The notes beneath the pieces were generated by a model, which saw only the letters and a list, made by a program, of their open reading frames with translations, had not been told where the DNA came from and did not search any database. A stretch of 44,140 bases of DNA from Candidatus Zixiibacteriota bacterium (GTDB taxonomy: Bacteria > Zixibacteria > MSB-5A5 > JAABVY01 > JAHJOQ01). Made by a program: the position numbers and the translations under genes. Of this stretch, positions 34,320-43,294 are shown one piece after another (positions within the stretch are counted from its first letter, which is position 1; the number at the start of each line of letters is the position of its first letter). The stretch is from positions 1-44,140 of the forward strand of contig JAHJOQ010000065.1 of assembly GCA_018820315.1 (NCBI GenBank), read 5' to 3'.

Positions 34320-35321
34320 CTATTCCTTCTCCAGTGGCATATCAGCCGCCTTCATCACATCCCGGAATTCGTCCTCCCACTCCTCGTAGGTATGAACTTT
34401 TACCGGATAATCCCATGGATTCACATGGCGCTTCATCCTGTTGTTGTTCGCGAGATTCCTGGTTGGACTCATGAAGACACCTCCCATGTGCATCAGCTTT
34501 GACAGCGGGAAATACATGAACAATACCGATACCAGGAACACGTGAATGTAAAACACTTCACCGATCTGACTCAGAACCGTTGCGTCGACGGGGTGAAAAT
34601 TGATGAGCCCCATCGCAAGCTTCTTGACGGAGACAATATCCACCTTGGAAAAATACCGCATGAAAATTCCCGTTGCGGCGATCCCGAAGATCAGGAACAG
34701 CGGGAAATAGTCGGCGGCAAGAGATATGTAGCGCAGCTTCGGATCGATCACTCTTCGCACGAACAGAAATGTCACGGCAGCAAGTATCAGAATGTCTGTA
34801 ATGTAGATGACCGGAAGTCCTACCTGAAAGATTCCATCGAAGTTCTGAAGGCCGAGCACCCAGTACGGAATCGGTTCAGCAAAGAACTTGAAGTGGCGTA
34901 CGAAGATGATCAGGAACGACCAATGAAACATCAACCCGCCGAACCATAGAAGCTTTGTCGCTCCGTAAACTAGCTTGGGACCATCTTTCAGATCCAGTTT
35001 GGTGTTCCTGAACAGAGATCTGAAGAAAAGCACTTCAAGCGCCATTCTTCCAATAACGCCGAGCGTCGTGTGAGGGCAGTCCAGCTTGCTGCTCTTGATC
35101 CATGGCAGCGATTTCTGCTGGCCACAGGTTGTGGGAATACGAAATGGAACCGGCGATCGCGCCCACTTCAGCACGCGGTAGATCACGCCGACGAGGAACG
35201 CGACTATTGCTACATACGGGATGATGATCCCGAAAAGGTAGCCGAGTCCGGCCGATTCAACTCCAATCCAGGCAGCAAGAATCAACAGAATGACTGCGAC
35301 GAAGGAAAAGACGACTCTCAT
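34320..35321 (-). CDS. dsrM: DsrM, membrane cytochrome b subunit of DsrMKJOP
   Basis: 333 residues with about six transmembrane helices; after two N-terminal helices comes a cytoplasmic loop with CGQQKSLPW and LDCPHTT, then a NarI-like heme b region containing LMFHWSFLIIFVRHFKFF and YIHVFLVSVLFMYFPLSKLMH whose His residues are likely heme ligands. It oxidises or reduces the quinone pool and hands electrons to DsrK. The start overlaps the RsbRD_N gene by four bases (ATGA). Confidence 0.95.
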   Translation of the reverse strand: MRVVFSFVAVILLILAAWIGVESAGLGYLFGIIIPYVAIVAFLVGVIYRVLKWARSPVPFRIPTTCGQQKSLPWIKSSKLDCPHTTLGVIGRMALEVLFFRSLFRNTKLDLKDGPKLVYGATKLLWFGGLMFHWSFLIIFVRHFKFFAEPIPYWVLGLQNFDGIFQVGLPVIYITDILILAAVTFLFVRRVIDPKLRYISLAADYFPLFLIFGIAATGIFMRYFSKVDIVSVKKLAMGLINFHPVDATVLSQIGEVFYIHVFLVSVLFMYFPLSKLMHMGGVFMSPTRNLANNNRMKRHVNPWDYPVKVHTYEEWEDEFRDVMKAADMPLEKE

Positions 35322-35890
35322 CTACCACTCCCTTCATGTCGTTTCACAGATGGATTATTTTCATTATCTGATGCTCCGGAACCGCACGTATCATCCGAGG
35401 CTTTAGCCCGGCGTTCCAGAGGCGAAAACGTTCCCATTGTTGCTTCTCTGTTTCTGATCTTGCAAATAGTCTCGCGACAGAGCATGTACGCATCAAAGGC
35501 ATAAAGAGCAAATCTGTCGATCCGTGTATCCAAGTCATGCAATTCATCAGCCAGATGCTTGTCGGAAGACTGATCCATCGCGAAAGCACGAACTACATTC
35601 TTCAACTCGAACACGAATGCTACGGCATCAGATGGCTTGAAGTCCTGCACTGCGCGGATCTTCACCAATGACTCAGCAGAGGCGCGGAGATTCTGCTCGT
35701 CCATGTCGCCTGTGATCTCTTCGAAGATTAAGGCAAGCTCGCGCTCGATCGTAAATCCCACAGGGTTCGAGAACCTGTTCTTCTGGTTCTTGAAAAAATC
35801 TACAGAGTCAGGAGGATAAGTGGCCAGTGTTCGGTCGAGCCAGTCTTCAAGAACCGCTTTTCTTCTCTTTTTGAGGATATCTATCAGCAT
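35318..35890 (-). CDS. RsbRD N-terminal domain protein, co-transcribed with dsrM
   Basis: 190 residues. The N-terminal 150 residues match the RsbR/RsbRD_N helical sensor domain pattern (ILKKRRKAVLEDWLDRTLATYP at the start, PSDAVAFVFELKNVVRAF and FDAYMLCRETICKIRNRE later). The C-terminal ~35 residues are polar and low-complexity. Genes like this are known immediately ahead of dsrM in sulfate reducers, where the function is unproven. The four-base overlap with dsrM implies coupled translation. GAGGAG lies before the ATG. It lacks a STAS domain, so it is not a complete RsbR. Confidence 0.82.
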   Translation of the reverse strand: MLIDILKKRRKAVLEDWLDRTLATYPPDSVDFFKNQKNRFSNPVGFTIERELALIFEEITGDMDEQNLRASAESLVKIRAVQDFKPSDAVAFVFELKNVVRAFAMDQSSDKHLADELHDLDTRIDRFALYAFDAYMLCRETICKIRNREATMGTFSPLERRAKASDDTCGSGASDNENNPSVKRHEGSGR

Positions 35891-36355
35891 GTCTCCTCGA
35901 CGCTCGTTCAGTCCGCCTCTGGACTGTAATATGTTACATATTTCACAAACTCAGCTAAAAAATAACACGCTCAACTTCTCTAATCTGGAGTCAACTGTCA
36001 TCTGTCTCACGTTCACTTCATCGTGAAGTGCAGACAGCCGCTCAATCCAGTCAGGAAAGATTGCGCATTATTTCACAAGAGACGAAACTCCTTACACAAA
36101 TAGAAGAGCAGTGATTCGCGACAGAAAGGTCGTAAGAGTAACTGCTACTGCTATATAGATAGTATGCTTTTGTGATGAATAGTCAACTGTTATTTTTACC
36201 TTTTTCAGAATCAGCATAAGTTGTGGGCATTCATGGCAGGCGCTGTGCATTAGCCCTTGAAGGGGTCCTGCTTCATTGGGTGATTTTCATACGTTTATGT
36301 TAGATCTACCAGTCCGCTGAGCCCACCCTTCCCGACCGGAAGTGATATAATAGAG
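35891..36355. other. Intergenic region upstream of the dsrM operon, with inverted repeats
   Basis: 465 bases without a credible gene. Going away from the ATG at 35890 it holds CAGTCC-6-GGACTG (35909-35926), the palindrome AATATGT-T-ACATATT (35928-35942), and a larger interrupted hairpin with CACTTCA-TCG-TGAAGTG (36014-36030) flanked by CTGTCT/AGACAG. A TTGACT on the minus strand (35989-35994 region) lacks a good -10. Likely a promoter/operator region for dsrMKJOP. Confidence 0.5.
35928..35942. promoter_or_regulatory. Palindromic candidate operator upstream of the RsbRD_N-dsrM operon
   Basis: Perfect 7-1-7 palindrome AATATGTTACATATT, 38 bases upstream of the start codon and flanked by TGT and TTCACA, which extends the symmetry imperfectly. 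Its size and AT-rich symmetry fit binding by a dimeric regulator, for example of the Crp/Fnr superfamily; the regulator is unknown. Confidence 0.35.
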
Positions 36356-36385
36356 TCAGCCCGAAGCTCACTTGCTCCGGGCTGA
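36356..36385 (-). terminator. Terminator after dsrC
   Basis: A 12-bp stem (one G-U pair) with a 6-base loop, built on TCAGCCCG/CGGGCTGA, lies 25 bases after the dsrC stop. On the minus strand it is followed by CTCTATTATAT rather than a pure T run. It ends the dsrABDNLC side before the separate dsrM operon. Confidence 0.6.
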
Positions 36386-36410
36386 TTTTCAAGTCATAGA
36401 ATGCGGCGTG

Positions 36411-36728
36411 TTACACGCAGCCGGTCGGCTTGGCAAGGCCAGCCACTTTGCAGGCACCTTTAGCCGGTCCAGATGGGAAGAGTTCGTAGACTTTCTTCAA
36501 TGGGAATCCAGTCTCTTTGCAGAGCTTGCGGATCATCGGAGCAATCCCGAACTTCTGGTAGTAGTCTCTAAGATAGTTGACGAGGTGCCAATGCTCGTCG
36601 GTCATGGCATCGACGCCTTCGGTCACGGCTAGCGCCTTGGCGACTTCCTCATTCCACTTTTCGGGCTCTTGAATGAAACCGTCCTCATCGACCTCAACCT
36701 GATAGTCACCAACTTCGAGTTGTGCCAT
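36411..36728 (-). CDS. dsrC: DsrC, sulfur-carrier substrate protein of sulfite reductase
   Basis: 105 residues, typical length. The C-terminal arm carries both redox cysteines: C93 (in KGACKVAGL) and the penultimate C104 (GCV-end), separated by ten residues, as in true DsrC rather than TusE, which lacks the first. The protein accepts sulfur from DsrAB as a trisulfide that DsrMKJOP is thought to reduce. GGAGGA precedes the ATG. It follows the DsrL-like gene by 69 nt and is followed by a terminator. Confidence 0.96.
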   Translation of the reverse strand: MAQLEVGDYQVEVDEDGFIQEPEKWNEEVAKALAVTEGVDAMTDEHWHLVNYLRDYYQKFGIAPMIRKLCKETGFPLKKVYELFPSGPAKGACKVAGLAKPTGCV

Positions 36729-36797
36729 CTTTCATTCCTCCGTATTTACGTTAGTTCAGCATTCTTATATGCAAATCTACTGTGCAAACTCGCTTTA

Positions 36798-38486
36798 TCA
36801 GTGCATCTCCAAATAGCCGCAAGGACAGTTCTCCTCACACTTCTTGCAACCATTGCAGAACTCCATCTTGATTTTGTACGGTTCACCTTTTGCGAGCGGC
36901 TTAACAATCGCATTATCCTGACAGAAACTCCAGCATGTGCCGCAGTCGAAGCACTCCCCGCAACTCATGCACCGTTTTGCCTCAGCGATCGCGGCGTCTT
37001 GCGAAAGCGTCGACGTGATCTCCGTATCCAGGGCTTTGAAACGCTCTTCGACACTCAAGTGATTCAACTCGACTCTCGGAGCCTCGGCATAGTACCCCAT
37101 GTGCATCAACTCAGGCTTGATCTGGCTCAAATCCGCGCCATACTCCGCGGGTACAGGTTCGCCGGTGATCGCCTCGTGAACGGCAGCGGCAGCTTTCCTG
37201 CCATGATATATGGCATCGATTGCTATGCCGAGATTGATATTGTCACCACCGGAATACATGCCATCTTCTTTGGTCTTGAACTTATCATCGACCTTGATCC
37301 AGTCGCGTCCCTCAATGAGATTCTCGATACCAGTGAAGTCGGGCTCCTGGCTGATAGCCGCTATCAGAGTCGTGAATTCGAGATCGTAGGTATCTCCCTC
37401 GATCGGAACAGGTCTCCGTCTGCCGGATGAGTCAGGCTCACCGAGCTCCATCCGCTGGCATTTCATCCCTGTGGCCGTTCCGTTGCTGCGGTAGATTTCG
37501 ATCGGAGCAGCAAGGAAATCGATTCTGACACCTTCCTCAAGTGCACCCTCTATCTCCTCGTCGATGGCCGGCATCTCGGCCTGCGTCCTGCGATACAGAA
37601 TAGTGGATTTCGCACCCAGACGACGCGCGACTCGCGCGGCATCGATTGCGGTGTCTCCGCCACCGATTACGACAACACTGTCGCCGATAGATACTGACTG
37701 GCCCGCGTTGACCTTGTGAAGGAAATCGGTGCCGGTGAACACATTCTCCGCATCTTCGCCTTCAACTCGAAGCAGCAGCCCCTTATGCGCGCCGATCCCG
37801 ATGAATATCGCCTTAAATTCCTTCTGCAAATCGCTGTATTGGATATCTTTTCCAACGATTGTGCTGAGCTTGAGCTCGACACCCATATCGAGTATACGGT
37901 TTATCTCTGCATCGAGGATGTTTGTCGGAAGGCGATAATCTGGTATGCCATATCTCAGCATTCCGCCTGTCTTGGGAAATGCCTCAAATACAGTCACTGG
38001 ATAGCCGCGTCGAGCAAGGTGGTAAGCGCAAGACATGCCTGCAGGGCCGGAGCCGATGACTGCGATCTTCTCGGTTCTTCTCTCGTCAGTCAGCTTCTTG
38101 GGTGCGAGCTTCTTCTCGAGTCCCCAGTCACCGATAAACCTCTCCATGCTGTTTATGCCGACAGCGCCTTCAAGAGCCTTGCGATTGCACTCTGATTCGC
38201 ATGGATGAGGACACACTCTGCCGAGTGTCGATGGAAACGGAGTGGTCTCAAGCCAGATATAGAAGGCCTCTTCCAGAGCTTGCTCGTAAGTTTTCTCGTA
38301 CTCTTCCGCCTTCGAAATCGTCATCAGGATTTTTCTGATCTGATTGTGATTGGGGCAATTGAAGATACATGGCGGCATCTTCTCGATCAGCTTCGGTCGC
38401 AATGGCGAGGTTTCTACACTCGATGATCCCGACGAACGAGAGAGACCCCCCAGACCTTTTTTCTTTTTCCTAACTACTTTAGCCAT
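36798..38486 (-). CDS. dsrL: DsrL-like NAD(P)H:acceptor oxidoreductase
   Basis: 562-residue flavoprotein related to glutamate synthase small subunit and NfnB. A basic N-terminal tail, then cysteines in PPCIFNCPNHNQIRK (about 38-52) and VCPHPCESECNRKALEG (about 91-107) for an N-terminal Fe-S cluster; FAD motif GSGPAG (145-150); NAD(P)H motif GGGDTAIDAARVARRLGAK (275-293); and a C-terminal ferredoxin module from about 506 (CMSCGECFDCGTCWSFC, CNGCKKCEENCPCG). Known DsrL links pyridine nucleotides to DsrAB. The position between dsrN and dsrC supports DsrL, shorter than the A. vinosum protein (about 650), so probably the DsrL-2 type. Confidence 0.82.
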   Translation of the reverse strand: MAKVVRKKKKGLGGLSRSSGSSSVETSPLRPKLIEKMPPCIFNCPNHNQIRKILMTISKAEEYEKTYEQALEEAFYIWLETTPFPSTLGRVCPHPCESECNRKALEGAVGINSMERFIGDWGLEKKLAPKKLTDERRTEKIAVIGSGPAGMSCAYHLARRGYPVTVFEAFPKTGGMLRYGIPDYRLPTNILDAEINRILDMGVELKLSTIVGKDIQYSDLQKEFKAIFIGIGAHKGLLLRVEGEDAENVFTGTDFLHKVNAGQSVSIGDSVVVIGGGDTAIDAARVARRLGAKSTILYRRTQAEMPAIDEEIEGALEEGVRIDFLAAPIEIYRSNGTATGMKCQRMELGEPDSSGRRRPVPIEGDTYDLEFTTLIAAISQEPDFTGIENLIEGRDWIKVDDKFKTKEDGMYSGGDNINLGIAIDAIYHGRKAAAAVHEAITGEPVPAEYGADLSQIKPELMHMGYYAEAPRVELNHLSVEERFKALDTEITSTLSQDAAIAEAKRCMSCGECFDCGTCWSFCQDNAIVKPLAKGEPYKIKMEFCNGCKKCEENCPCGYLEMH

Positions 38487-38771
38487 GTTGTCACTCTCTT
38501 GTTATGGTTGCACTCCGCCATGATTCTGGTCGAATCCGCCAGTACTGTCCGCCGAGCAATAGTGCCGGGTCCAGCTTCCGCTGTCGCCTCTGGTCATTCA
38601 ATCATCGTATAGGCCGAGTTTGTTCTAATGTTCTCTCCAAAAGGTCTTATTCAATACCACACCTTGTGATATATTTAACAATCAAGTAATTTAAGCAATC
38701 TCGCTCCTGTTGACAACACATTTCATCTTCATCGAAATCCAGGTCTGTGACCAACGTCAGATTCATGCGCA

Positions 38772-40196
38772 TCACCCGGATGAGCCTCCGAGTTGTCTTG
38801 TCCCGACGACATTCCTATCAGTGCGATAACGGCAAGCTGCATCAACCACAGATCGAGACCAACTGGGAACTCCATCAGCATGAATGTGCGTGTAGCACGC
38901 GAAAGTCGACTTACAAATAAGCCCATCGCGATTGCCGCCCAGTCCGACTCCCCGCTGCATACTGAGGCATGTATCGACTTCACCTATCCCGGAGAGAGCT
39001 CCGGAATAATGGAATTCATGGCCCTTTATCAAGGTGCCAATCTCCAGAAAGGGATTCTCCCGATCTACTCGACACCGCGCATACCCATGCCCTACTGGCT
39101 TAGCCTGCATTTCGAGATCGACAGGAAACACTCCAGCCATCTCGAATTTCTTTCCGTGCCAAGTCAGCGATCTCGAAAGATAAATAAGTCCCCCACACTC
39201 TGCGTACACAGGCAACCCCAGGTTCACAGCATCCCTCACAGAGACCATCATCGACTTGTTCGAGCAGAGCCGTTCAGCGTGGGTTTCCGGAAATCCACCA
39301 CCAATGTAGAGCGCATCGATATCCGGGAGTGCCGTATCATCAAGTGAAGAGACTCCAACAAGTTCAGCGCCGCTCGATTCCAGAGCTTCCAGATTCTCGG
39401 GGTAGTAAAATGTAAAGACAGAATCGTTGAAATATCCTATGCGGGCCACGCCTGCTGACACCGATTGCTTCGCGTCATCTTGGGATTCCATGTCATCAGC
39501 TTTGGAGGTCAATTCAATTATGCCATCAATATCGATGTACTTCGCCGCAATCTCTGCGAGCTTCGTGTGCAGGGAGTCGCCGTCGCTGAACTCCGCCGGC
39601 GTAACAAGACCAAGATGCCTCCCCGGAATCACTGATGAGTCATCTCCGAGCCTTGGCAGAGCCCCGAGTACAGGGATCCGGCAGAATTCTTCTATCGATT
39701 CAGTTAGAATCTTCTTATGCCTTTCTCCGGCGACTCGATTCAATATGACACCTGCAATCCTGACCCCCGGATCGAAGGAAACCAGCCCATTGACAATGGC
39801 TGCGACCGTTCTTGTCATTTTCGTGGTATTGACCACCAGCAGGATCGGAGCCTGCAACAGTTTTGCGAGCTCCGACGTACTATGAGTCCCAGAGAGGTCT
39901 TTGCCATCAAACAGACCGCGATTGCCTTCGACAATCGCGATATCTGATCCGACGGCGCTGGAAACAAAACGTTCCAGCACCTTCGCAGGATCGACCATGT
40001 AAGTGTCGAGGTTTCGGCATGTAGCTTTCCCGACAGCCCCGAGCCAGGCCGAGTCTATGAAGTCAGGGCCTTTCTTGAAGACTGACGCAGTCAGCCCTCT
40101 CTCCAGCAGAGCTGTGAGGATTGAGAGGCTGACCGTCGTCTTCCCAGAATCTCCGGACAGGCCGGCAACTACGAGCCGCGGCAGTCTGACATGCAT
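38772..40196 (-). CDS. dsrN: DsrN, cobyrinate a,c-diamide synthase-like amidase
   Basis: 474 residues. The N-terminal ATPase domain begins VVAGLSGDSGKTTVSLSIL (P-loop) and includes IVEGNRGLFDG; the C-terminal glutaminase domain has the nucleophile Cys in PVYAECGGLIYLSRSL and GHEFHYS. The family (CbiA/CobB) amidates the a and c side chains of cobyrinate; in dsr loci DsrN is thought to amidate siroheme to the siroamide found in DsrAB. Follows dsrD by 23 nt. A true cobalamin role is less likely because no other cobalamin genes are nearby. The ATG has no clear ribosome site. Confidence 0.92.
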   Translation of the reverse strand: MHVRLPRLVVAGLSGDSGKTTVSLSILTALLERGLTASVFKKGPDFIDSAWLGAVGKATCRNLDTYMVDPAKVLERFVSSAVGSDIAIVEGNRGLFDGKDLSGTHSTSELAKLLQAPILLVVNTTKMTRTVAAIVNGLVSFDPGVRIAGVILNRVAGERHKKILTESIEEFCRIPVLGALPRLGDDSSVIPGRHLGLVTPAEFSDGDSLHTKLAEIAAKYIDIDGIIELTSKADDMESQDDAKQSVSAGVARIGYFNDSVFTFYYPENLEALESSGAELVGVSSLDDTALPDIDALYIGGGFPETHAERLCSNKSMMVSVRDAVNLGLPVYAECGGLIYLSRSLTWHGKKFEMAGVFPVDLEMQAKPVGHGYARCRVDRENPFLEIGTLIKGHEFHYSGALSGIGEVDTCLSMQRGVGLGGNRDGLICKSTFACYTHIHADGVPSWSRSVVDAACRYRTDRNVVGTRQLGGSSG

Positions 40197-40219
40197 AGAG
40201 CAAAACCGAACACCGCGAT

Positions 40220-40465
40220 CTAATCGTTGGCGGCGGCCTCCCTGTGTGGAAGCTCAATATAGCTTCCACCGAAATAGGTGTAGACGCATCTTCCAGAGTT
40301 GATAAGCTCTTTGATGGCTTCCTTACACATCTTCTTGTCGACTACATCACCGTGAAGTTCGATCATCGACTTGATAAGGTCCATCGCTTTCAGCTTCTTA
40401 AGTTTGCCCGCGTCCTTCACCAGCTTGAACATCGCATCAGCGAGTTCATCTACTGTTATGGCCAC
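40220..40465 (-). CDS. dsrD: DsrD, winged-helix allosteric activator of DsrAB
   Basis: 81 residues between dsrB and dsrN, where dsrD normally sits. Predicted helices (ELADAMFKLVKDAG, MDLIKSMIELHGD, KKMCKEAIKELINSG) followed by a strand-turn CVYTYFGGSYIEL fit the winged-helix DsrD fold, whose C-terminal wing carries similar small-residue turns. The sequence is divergent from Desulfovibrio DsrD, so position contributes to the call. DsrD is reported to stimulate sulfite reduction and is associated with the reductive direction. Start is GTG at 40465 after AAGGGTGTGAG; 13 nt after dsrB. Confidence 0.82.
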   Translation of the reverse strand: MAITVDELADAMFKLVKDAGKLKKLKAMDLIKSMIELHGDVVDKKMCKEAIKELINSGRCVYTYFGGSYIELPHREAAAND

Positions 40466-40478
40466 TTCTCACACCCTT

Positions 40479-41552
40479 CTAAAAGGTTAGATGCGTCGAG
40501 CGCTTAAATGTAAGACCAGCATGCTTGAAATCGTCAATATGCTCTTTCTGAAATTCGATACCGGACATCCTAAAGAATTTGGGCCATCCGATTCTCTCGA
40601 TCCACTCACCCATTCTCTCGTACTTCTTAGCATTCGCTGCCCACAGTTCGACGAGACTTCTGATCGCAGTGGTGACTTCCGGCCACCGTGGCGGATTATT
40701 CGGGAGAAATGGTATCGCCAACTTCGAGAACATCGGCTCGTGACGTGCATTCGAAACCTTGCCACCAAGCCAAATTGAAACGCCGTCGTTCAGCGGATCT
40801 GCCATCGGCATCGACGGACAGACGGTGAAACAGTTGGCACAGAACATGCATCTCTCTTCAATAACCTCAACTGAGTTCTTGCCGTCAACCGTTGCTGGTC
40901 TGATAGCCGCTGTTGGGCAGGATGCGCTGACGTTCGGAATCTCGCACATCTTGTACAGACTCGCATGATCGATTTTCGGCGGGCGCCTGTGGATGCCCAG
41001 GATAGCAATATCGGAGCAGTGAACGGCACCACACATGTTCAAGCAACATGCGAGCGCAATTCTCAGCTTACCGGGAAGCTTGGTCTCCGTGAAGTACTCG
41101 AGCAGATCGTCCATAACGGCTTTCACAACACCCGAAGCATCGGTGGCTGCCGAATGGCAGTGCACCCAGCCCTGAGTGTGGACAATCGCCGAGATCGAAT
41201 TTGCGATACCGCCGACCGGGTGGCCCATCTTGTCGAGATCACTAATCAGCGGATCGATATTTTCTGACTTAGTCAGCAGGAATTCGACATTGTGGCGGCT
41301 TGTGAATCTGAAAAAGCCATCACAGTATTTGTCTGCGAGGTCGCAGTATGCACGAATCTTGTGGACGGCGATTAGCCTGCCCGATGCGGCACGCACCGTG
41401 AACAGCTTGGCATCAGTCTCGGACACGTGAACCATGACGCCCGGCTTCACCAATTCGTGATATTTCCATTTGCCGTAGTTTTCCTTGATAACAGGCGGCA
41501 AGAACTGCTCGTAATGCGGCGGCCCGTAATCAGTTCTTCTTTCCTCTGGCAT
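40479..41552 (-). CDS. dsrB: Dissimilatory sulfite reductase beta subunit
   Basis: 357 residues. Siroheme/[4Fe-4S]-binding region includes [17 protein letters not shown] (C132 within it), then [19 protein letters not shown] (C169, C170, C174, C179); a ferredoxin-like insertion has [15 protein letters not shown] (C235, C238, C241, C245) plus SASCPTAAI. The wording is that of bacterial reductive-type DsrB. With DsrA it forms the alpha2beta2 enzyme reducing sulfite in the cytoplasm. GAGGT upstream; 45 nt after dsrA. Confidence 0.97.
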   Translation of the reverse strand: MPEERRTDYGPPHYEQFLPPVIKENYGKWKYHELVKPGVMVHVSETDAKLFTVRAASGRLIAVHKIRAYCDLADKYCDGFFRFTSRHNVEFLLTKSENIDPLISDLDKMGHPVGGIANSISAIVHTQGWVHCHSAATDASGVVKAVMDDLLEYFTETKLPGKLRIALACCLNMCGAVHCSDIAILGIHRRPPKIDHASLYKMCEIPNVSASCPTAAIRPATVDGKNSVEVIEERCMFCANCFTVCPSMPMADPLNDGVSIWLGGKVSNARHEPMFSKLAIPFLPNNPPRWPEVTTAIRSLVELWAANAKKYERMGEWIERIGWPKFFRMSGIEFQKEHIDDFKHAGLTFKRSTHLTF

Positions 41553-41597
41553 GTTATACCTCTATCTCCAAAAGTTATTATCCAGAATTACAAGTGG

Positions 41598-42812
41598 CTA
41601 TGATTCTGCCTCTTCGCTTTCGTCACCATCATCTTCGAAATACTCTTCGTAGAAGATGTACGGATTTTCTCTCGGATGAGCGACCATCTCTGCGACAGGC
41701 TCAAGATCGATCGCTTCGAGGAAATTACCGAGACCGACTCTCTGAATGAACTCACCGACTCTCTCGCGGTTCTTGCCTTCTTCACTCCATACATCCCAGA
41801 TATTTTCGACTATACCCATCAGTTCCTTGTATGGGGCTTCCATCTTGATGAACGGTATCAGGACGGATGAAAGCAGCGCACCTTCAACGATCGGAGCCTT
41901 GGAACCGAGGAGGATCGTTGCGCCACGGTCTTTACCGGGACGGAGTGCCTTGGGCATTACGTTTATGCAATGCATGCACCTGCGGCAATAGCTGTTTTCA
42001 ATCTTGAGCTCCTTGCCATCCCATTCCATACACTTGGCCGGGCAGTTGTCTACTACGTCAGATTTGATATCCATTCCAGCCTCAGCGTACTCCGTGACGG
42101 CAGCTTTGTCCATCTGGATTGAATCACGCCAGGTGCCAATGATTGACATGTCGGATCGAGCAATCGACGCCACACAGTCATTCGGGCAGCCGGAGAATTT
42201 GAACTTGAACTTGTAAGGGAATGCCGGGCGATGTATCTCATCCTGGAACGCCATCGTGAAATCGTAGCACGCCTTCATCGTATCATAGCATGCCCATTCG
42301 CATCTCGCCATACCGCAGCAACAGCTCGGAGTACGGACGTCAGAGCCCGATCCGCCGATATCAAAGTCGATCTTGGCAAGGTCGGCAAATATCGGTTCGA
42401 GCTGGTCGGTTTTAGTCCCGAGCAGAATGATGTCACCGGTGGAACCATGCATGTTGGTAAGACCAGAGCCGCGCTTCTCCCAGATATCGCATATCTTGCG
42501 CAAGGCTTCTGAAGTGTAGAACCAACCTGACGGCTGATTTATACGCATGGTATGGAAGTGTGACACGTTCGGGAATTCATCTGGAAGATCCGAATAACGG
42601 CCGATAACTCCACCACCATAACCCATGACACCAACGATTCCGCCATGCTTCCAATGGCCCATCTTCTCTTTGTAGGAGCGTTCGAGCAAGCCAAGCAAGT
42701 CTTTGGCCATCGGGTTGTCCTTCGCGGCTGACTTTATCTCCGAAACGAAACTTGGCCACCCACCCTTCTCAAGCTCGTCGAGCAACGGAGTTTTAGGTAA
42801 TGCGTCTGCCAT
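41598..42812 (-). CDS. dsrA: Dissimilatory sulfite reductase alpha subunit
   Basis: 404 residues. The siroheme-coupled [4Fe-4S] ligands form C-x5-C and C-x3-C: C165/C171 ([11 protein letters not shown]) and C209/C213 (SGCPNDC). The ferredoxin domain follows with NCPAKC (C257, C261) and [15 protein letters not shown] (C276, C279, C282). Length and motifs are standard for DsrA. AAGGAG lies 5 bases before the ATG. First gene of the dsrABDNLC unit, with a long leader after a candidate promoter. Confidence 0.97.
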   Translation of the reverse strand: MADALPKTPLLDELEKGGWPSFVSEIKSAAKDNPMAKDLLGLLERSYKEKMGHWKHGGIVGVMGYGGGVIGRYSDLPDEFPNVSHFHTMRINQPSGWFYTSEALRKICDIWEKRGSGLTNMHGSTGDIILLGTKTDQLEPIFADLAKIDFDIGGSGSDVRTPSCCCGMARCEWACYDTMKACYDFTMAFQDEIHRPAFPYKFKFKFSGCPNDCVASIARSDMSIIGTWRDSIQMDKAAVTEYAEAGMDIKSDVVDNCPAKCMEWDGKELKIENSYCRRCMHCINVMPKALRPGKDRGATILLGSKAPIVEGALLSSVLIPFIKMEAPYKELMGIVENIWDVWSEEGKNRERVGEFIQRVGLGNFLEAIDLEPVAEMVAHPRENPYIFYEEYFEDDGDESEEAES

Positions 42813-43238
42813 TGTCTCTCCTTACATTGCTTATTAGTGTATAACCTTTATCATCCTGGCCACCGAGAATGGAATCACCCCATTCTTCTTCTGCGATCGT
42901 GATATATGCATCTGCACCCGATTTGCCTCAGGCGCTCCCGAGTCTAATCGGTCGCAGGTTGCTATAAGACAATACTTTATTAAACCAATTTCGGTCCGTA
43001 GTCAAGAAGAAAATGTGAAAAAATTCATTAAGTCTAAACATGACCGATTCCCCCCTGAATGCGCCGCTCTACAACCGCACCCCTCTAACTGTCAAGAGAT
43101 TAATAGGTTGTAGTAACGTACCCCTCGAATGTGATTGTTACGGATCCTTAATCGTCCTCCTTCTGTTAGGCAAGTCGTGTAGTACTTTTGAAACTGGCAC
43201 CACCAATGCGATGCCTCAGTGGGCTTCTGACTTACTCT
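42813..43238. other. Intergenic region between qmoB-like gene and dsrA
   Basis: About 430 bases with no convincing gene; the short open frame near 43040-43240 on the + strand has no ribosome site. The region holds the candidate dsrA promoter and would give a leader of about 160 bases before dsrA. No clear riboswitch structure was recognised. Confidence 0.5.
42977..43005 (-). promoter_or_regulatory. Candidate sigma70-type promoter for the dsrA operon
   Basis: Read on the minus strand: TTGACT (43005-43000), exactly 17 bases, then TAATAA (42982-42977), in an AT-rich stretch. Transcription would start near 42970. Consensus match only; the -10 is weak. Confidence 0.38.
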
Positions 43239-43264
43239 AATCAGCCCCCTTGCGGGGGCTGATT
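43239..43264 (-). terminator. Strong hairpin terminator after the qmoB-like gene
   Basis: Perfect 11-bp stem AATCAGCCCCC/GGGGGCTGATT with a 4-base loop, 30 bases after the stop codon. No long T run follows on the minus strand, so termination may be only partly factor-independent. It separates the qmoB-like gene from dsrA. Confidence 0.6.
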
Positions 43265-43294
43265 GAAACACCTTCAGACAGATTCTATCCCGAT

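Noticed and set aside
34005-34502. 165-codon + strand frame across the dsrK/dsrM junction
   Set aside because: Antisense to two identified genes and no supporting motif.
36669-37430. 253-codon + strand frame opposite the dsrL-like gene
   Set aside because: Antisense to a well-supported flavoprotein; composition reflects the opposite coding strand.
38729-38983. 84-codon minus-strand frame at the end of dsrN
   Set aside because: It lies within dsrN in another frame; no ribosome site and no domain.
43040-43240. 66-codon + strand frame between the qmoB-like gene and dsrA
   Set aside because: No ribosome site, no motif, and the stretch is better explained as promoter/leader and terminator DNA.
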